DNA from: an uncultured Eubacteriales bacterium | Lineage (GTDB): Bacteria; Bacillota; Clostridia; Christensenellales; UBA1242 | Assembly: GCA_900557645.1 (NCBI GenBank) | Contig: USSZ01000003.1 | Span: 1 to 44,691 of the forward strand | Length of the DNA stretch: 44,691 nt | Reading direction: 5' to 3' | Shown: positions 41,372 to 44,691 of the stretch, piece after piece | How the letters are laid out: every line of letters starts with the position of its first letter | Numbering within the stretch: position 1 is the stretch's first letter | Notes under the pieces: model-generated | The model's database searches: none | What the model saw: only the letters and a program-made list of their open reading frames with translations | What the model was told of the DNA's origin: nothing | Translations under genes and position numbers: made by a program

Positions 41372-43726
41372 TTATTTCCATTTCCAATTTGCTACTTCTG
41401 GCATATCAACACCGTATTTTGCTATATATTTCTTATGTTTTTCAAGTATTTGATTGATTTTTTCAACCAAATCTTTGCGTTTCTCTGTTAATTTTAATTT
41501 ATCAAGCACTGATAAAAATAAATGATATCTATCTATTTGATTTTGAACTCTCATATCAAAAGCAGTCGTTATTGTTCCCTCTTCTTGATAACCATGAACA
41601 TCTATATTTTTATTAGTTCGAGAAATAGTAAGTTCATGTATAAATTTAGGATACCCATGGAAATTAAAAATTATTGGTTTATTATTAGTAAATATCTCAT
41701 CAAATTCATCATTTGTAAGACCATGAGGATGAACAAGATTTGATTCAAGTTTCATAAGGTCAACTACATTGACAAATCTTGCTTTAACATCTGGTAAATG
41801 TTCTTTGATTAAACTTATACATGCAAGTGCTTCTATGGTTGGAGTATCACCTGCACATGCTATAACAATATCTGGTTCTTTTCCTTTATTTGTGCATGCC
41901 CAATCCCAAATTGACACACCTTTTGTGCAGTGTTTTATTGCACTTTCCATATCAAGCCACTGATATGATGGATGTTTTGAAGCAACAATTACATTGATGT
42001 AATTTTTACTTGCTTGGCAATGGTCATAACAAGAAATCAAACAATTTGCATCAGGTGGAAGATAAATTCGGACAATATCTGCTTTTTTATTTGCAACATG
42101 ATCAAGAAATCCTGGCTCTTGATGAGTATAACCATTATGGTCTTGTTGCCATACATTTGATGTAAGCAATATATTTAATGAAGATATCGGTTTTCGCCAA
42201 GGAAGACTATTACAAACTTTCAACCATTTTGCATGTTGAGAAACCATTGAATCAACAATTCTAATAAATGCTTCATAACTTGCAAAAACACCATGTCTAC
42301 CTGTCAAAATATATCCTTCAAGCCAACCTTCACACGCATGTTCGCTTAAATAACTATCCATCACTTTACCATCAGCAGATAGAAATTCATCATTTTCAAC
42401 AATTTTTGCATTAAAATCTCTATTTTCTTGCTCAAAAACGTGATAAAGTCTATTTGACATTGCTTCATCTGGACTAAAAATTCTATAATTATGATTATCT
42501 TTATTTAATTTGAAAACATCTCTTATATATGCACTAAGTTCAAGCATATCTTGAGTTTTTTTACTTCCTGGTGATTTAACTTCAACTGCATATTTTCTAA
42601 TATCAGGTAAAATTAAGTCTTTTGGATTTTCGCCACCATTTGTAACAGGATTTGCACTAATTCTTCTATTCCCTTTTGGCAATATATCCTTAAGTTTTTG
42701 CTTCAATCTATAATTTTCGTCAAAAAGTTCATCTGGATTATAACTCTTAAGCCATTTTTCAAGCATTTGTAAATGTTCTTCTTTTTCCATTGAAATTGGG
42801 ACTTGATGTGCTCTAAAAGAGCCTTCTATTTGTTTCCCATCAACTATTTTTGGACCAGTCCAACCTTTTGGAGTCCTAAGAACAATCATAGGCCACATAG
42901 GTCTTTCTTTTAATTTGCCTTCTCTTGCAAGATTTTGAATATTTTTAATCTCTTCAATACATTTATCCATAATTCTTGCCATTAATTTGTGCATTTTTGC
43001 AGGATTATCACCTTCAACAAAATATGGTTTCCAACCATAACCTTTCATTAAATTCTCAAGTTCATCATGACTTATCCTTGATAAAATTGTAGGGTTACTT
43101 ATTTTATAACCATTCAAATGAAGTATTGGTAAAACTGCACCATCAGTTTTAGGATTTAAAAATTTATTTGAATGCCAAGATGTGGCAAGTGGTCCGGTTT
43201 CAGCCTCTCCATCTCCAACAACAACTGTCGCAATTAAATCTTTATTATCAAAAACAGCACCAAAGCCATGTAGCAAAGAATAGCCAAGTTCACCACCCTC
43301 ATGCATAGAACCTGGTGTTTCTGGTGCAACATGACTTGATACGCCACAAGGGAATGAAAATTGTTTACAAAATTTAGTCATACCTTCTTCGTCTTGAGAA
43401 ATTTCTGGATAAATTTCGCTATAATGACCTTCTAAATAACTGTTTGCTAAAAAGAAATTTCCACCATGCCCCGGACCTGAAATTAAAATCATATTTAAGT
43501 CATATTTATTAATTACTCTATCTAGATGAGCATAAACAAAGTTTTGCCCTGCAACAGTTCCCCAATGACCTACAATTTTCTTTTTTACGTCTTTCTTTTC
43601 AAGTGGTCGTCTTAACAATGGATTATCAAGCAAATATAATTGGGCTACAGACAAATAATTACAAGCATTCCAATATTTATTTAATTTTTCAAGATAATCC
43701 TTTCCATTATAATAATTTGATTTCAT
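41372..43726 (-). CDS. xfp: Phosphoketolase (xylulose 5-phosphate/fructose 6-phosphate)
   Basis: Thiamine-diphosphate enzyme that splits xylulose 5-phosphate (and often fructose 6-phosphate) with phosphate into acetyl-phosphate and a shorter sugar phosphate. 784 residues, normal length. N-terminal XFP_N: GHWGTVAGQNFVYAHLDR, GPGHGGNFFLANSYLEG, PGSMHEGGELGYSL. The TPP/Mg motif GDGEAETGPLATSWHSNKF follows, then NGYKISNPT. XFP central and C-terminal domains carry GRHGVFASYEAF and QDHNGYTHQEPGFLD. AATGGAGG precedes the ATG. It gives a heterolactic or bifid-type route to acetate with ATP. Dual substrate use is family knowledge, not visible here. Single-gene unit. Confidence 0.96.
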   Translation of the reverse strand: MKSNYYNGKDYLEKLNKYWNACNYLSVAQLYLLDNPLLRRPLEKKDVKKKIVGHWGTVAGQNFVYAHLDRVINKYDLNMILISGPGHGGNFFLANSYLEGHYSEIYPEISQDEEGMTKFCKQFSFPCGVSSHVAPETPGSMHEGGELGYSLLHGFGAVFDNKDLIATVVVGDGEAETGPLATSWHSNKFLNPKTDGAVLPILHLNGYKISNPTILSRISHDELENLMKGYGWKPYFVEGDNPAKMHKLMARIMDKCIEEIKNIQNLAREGKLKERPMWPMIVLRTPKGWTGPKIVDGKQIEGSFRAHQVPISMEKEEHLQMLEKWLKSYNPDELFDENYRLKQKLKDILPKGNRRISANPVTNGGENPKDLILPDIRKYAVEVKSPGSKKTQDMLELSAYIRDVFKLNKDNHNYRIFSPDEAMSNRLYHVFEQENRDFNAKIVENDEFLSADGKVMDSYLSEHACEGWLEGYILTGRHGVFASYEAFIRIVDSMVSQHAKWLKVCNSLPWRKPISSLNILLTSNVWQQDHNGYTHQEPGFLDHVANKKADIVRIYLPPDANCLISCYDHCQASKNYINVIVASKHPSYQWLDMESAIKHCTKGVSIWDWACTNKGKEPDIVIACAGDTPTIEALACISLIKEHLPDVKARFVNVVDLMKLESNLVHPHGLTNDEFDEIFTNNKPIIFNFHGYPKFIHELTISRTNKNIDVHGYQEEGTITTAFDMRVQNQIDRYHLFLSVLDKLKLTEKRKDLVEKINQILEKHKKYIAKYGVDMPEVANWKWK

Positions 43727-43787
43727 TTTGCCTCCATTATGCTCTTAATGAATATATCATACCATAAATATCATTTTTTAAACAAAT

Positions 43788-43820
43788 AAAAAAAGAATAT
43801 TAAAATAATATCCTTTTTCA
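43788..43820 (-). terminator. tdk terminator
   Basis: Stem AGAATATT / AATATCCT with A and T runs on either side and one mismatch; T-run on minus, about 20 nt after the tdk stop. Confidence 0.6.
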
Positions 43821-43838
43821 TAATATGCATAATTTGTT

Positions 43839-44429
43839 TTATTTTTTATTTTGTGCTTTTAATTTTTTACTATAACATGAATAACACATACTTTCATATT
43901 GTTCATCGCCACCAATAGCGATTTCTTCACCAGTTGTAACAATATCTCCATCTAACAATCTTGCATTTACTGTCGCCTTTCTTCCACATCTGCAAATTGA
44001 TTTAATCTCCATAATAGAATCAGCAATTTCAACAAGTCTTTTACTCCCTTCAAAAAGTTCTGTCTTATAGTTTGTCAAAAGTCCATAACACAATACTGGT
44101 ATTTTTAATGAAACATCTTTTAAATCATTCACCTGATTTTTAGTCAAAAATTGACATTCATCAATAATAATTACATTTTTATCATGAATTATATCATTTT
44201 CATTACAAAATTCAATAAAATTTTGATTTTTATCAAATTCAATACAATCACTTGTCAAACCTATTCTACTGCTTACTAAAGACTTTCCATCTTTTACAGT
44301 CCTATTATCTACTATTGGTTTTAATAAATAAACCTTAAATCCCTTTTGTTCATAATTAAATTTACACATAAGTGCTTGTGCTGTTTTACTACTTCCCATC
44401 GCACCATATTTAAAATATAATTTACTCAC
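43839..44429 (-). CDS. tdk: Thymidine kinase
   Basis: Phosphorylates thymidine in salvage; type II (TK1-like), cytosolic. 196 residues from a GTG at 44429, giving MSKLYFKYG as in relatives, with GAGG eight bases upstream. An ATG at 44435 and a TTG at 44450 are poorer because GAGG lies too close or after them. P-loop region YGAMGSSKTAQAL (more usual GxMNSGKT), Walker B/lid IIDECQFL, and SRIGL near the substrate. Zinc ligands CRCG and CYSC flank the lasso domain, with GGDEQYESMC before the second. Single-gene unit beside xfp. Confidence 0.9.
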   Translation of the reverse strand: MSKLYFKYGAMGSSKTAQALMCKFNYEQKGFKVYLLKPIVDNRTVKDGKSLVSSRIGLTSDCIEFDKNQNFIEFCNENDIIHDKNVIIIDECQFLTKNQVNDLKDVSLKIPVLCYGLLTNYKTELFEGSKRLVEIADSIMEIKSICRCGRKATVNARLLDGDIVTTGEEIAIGGDEQYESMCYSCYSKKLKAQNKK

Positions 44430-44513
44430 TTCCATTGCCTCACTATTCAATTTTTAAAATTAAATTAAAATATTATAAATTTTATTTTTTATAATAAATA
44501 TAACTATAATCAA

Positions 44514-44691
44514 TTAAGATAAATCCTCTGCCAAAAACATTCTTCTAAATTTTTCATTTTTATCAAATAATTCTTCAAAAGTCCCTTCATCAATTATCTT
44601 TCCTTCATCTAAAAAGTATATTTTATTAACATTTCTAATCGTTGAAAGTCTATGAGCAACTATAACTATAGTGCTGCTTCCCTTAAGTTCA
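44514..44691 (-). CDS. ABC exporter ATP-binding subunit, C-terminal end (partial)
   Basis: The last 59 residues of a reading frame that continues past the window edge. STIVIVAHRLSTIRNV is the H-loop of an ABC exporter nucleotide-binding domain. It is followed by KIYFLDEGKIIDEGTFEEL, matching the closing strands of MdlB/MsbA-type half-transporters. The membrane part would lie upstream, outside the window. The substrate cannot be told. Confidence 0.85.
   Translation of the reverse strand, partial: ELKGSSTIVIVAHRLSTIRNVNKIYFLDEGKIIDEGTFEELFDKNEKFRRMFLAEDLS

Noticed and set aside
1..44691. CRISPR arrays, insertion sequences, integrases, rRNA genes
   Set aside because: No regularly spaced identical repeats, transposase-like frames or rRNA segments were recognised.

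Overview
The window is AT-rich, gene-dense DNA from a low-G+C Bacillota. It is most likely an anaerobic, spore-forming Clostridia-grade organism, plausibly an uncultured gut lineage. Three things support this. A sporulation/germination set is present (gpr, a ytfI-like gene, gerW/ytfJ, a dacF-type carboxypeptidase). The mcsA-mcsB-clpC protein-arginine-kinase/Clp cluster is typical of Bacillota. Shine-Dalgarno sites are strong (AGGAGG) and promoters are Bacillota-like (TTGACA/TTGATT, about 17 bp, TATAAT). Placement below class is inference.

Layout. 1-3.8 kb: an unknown helical protein gene after cmk, a family-6-type DNA glycosylase, and a MerR regulator with its own 19-bp-spacer promoter. 3.9-6.2 kb: an Lsa-like ABC-F ribosome-protection gene plus a small membrane protein, preceded by a complete attenuator (promoter, five-residue leader peptide MLISC, competing hairpins, terminator). 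6.3-9.9 kb: MscS channel, a cytosolic transglutaminase-like protein and a small membrane protein. 10.0-17.1 kb, mostly on the minus strand: tRNA-Thr(CGU), an S1-repeat protein, plsC, an HI0933-type flavoprotein, rluB, dacF, gerW/ytfJ, ytfI-like, gpr. 17.2-18.3 kb: rpsT and a small orphan gene on plus. 18.3-25 kb: hpf, clpC, mcsB, a 57-residue mini-mcsA and tex. 25-28.3 kb: an amidohydrolase-like pseudoenzyme divergent from dinB, then degV. 28.4-30.6 kb: a decayed or switched-off gene for a secreted InlB-repeat/GLUG-like protein. It has a G9 tract inside its promoter spacer, a T8 tract in its signal peptide and one internal UAA. 30.6-36 kb: plsY, der, holA, comEC. 36.1-38.4 kb: a large lipoprotein with three internal repeats. 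38.4-38.8 kb: a noncoding stretch with helically phased TGTCR/TGACA pentamers. 38.8-41.3 kb: a two-gene cassette of a ComEC-type metallo-beta-lactamase-fold protein and a DUF3006-like partner. 41.4-44.7 kb: phosphoketolase, thymidine kinase and the C-terminus of an ABC exporter.

How genes work together. mcsA/mcsB/clpC mark and degrade proteins by arginine phosphorylation. hpf protects idle ribosomes. The gpr to rluB run links spore protein turnover, cortex/envelope work and ribosome modification. plsC and plsY supply phospholipid acylation, and degV may feed fatty acids to it. Phosphoketolase gives acetyl-phosphate for energy.

The strongest candidates for new biology are the ABC-F attenuator, the poly-G promoter switch, the phased-pentamer region beside the MBL/DUF3006 cassette, the single-zinc-ribbon McsA, and ComEC carrying a metal-site-free MBL remnant. 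All calls come from reading the sequence; no database search was run.
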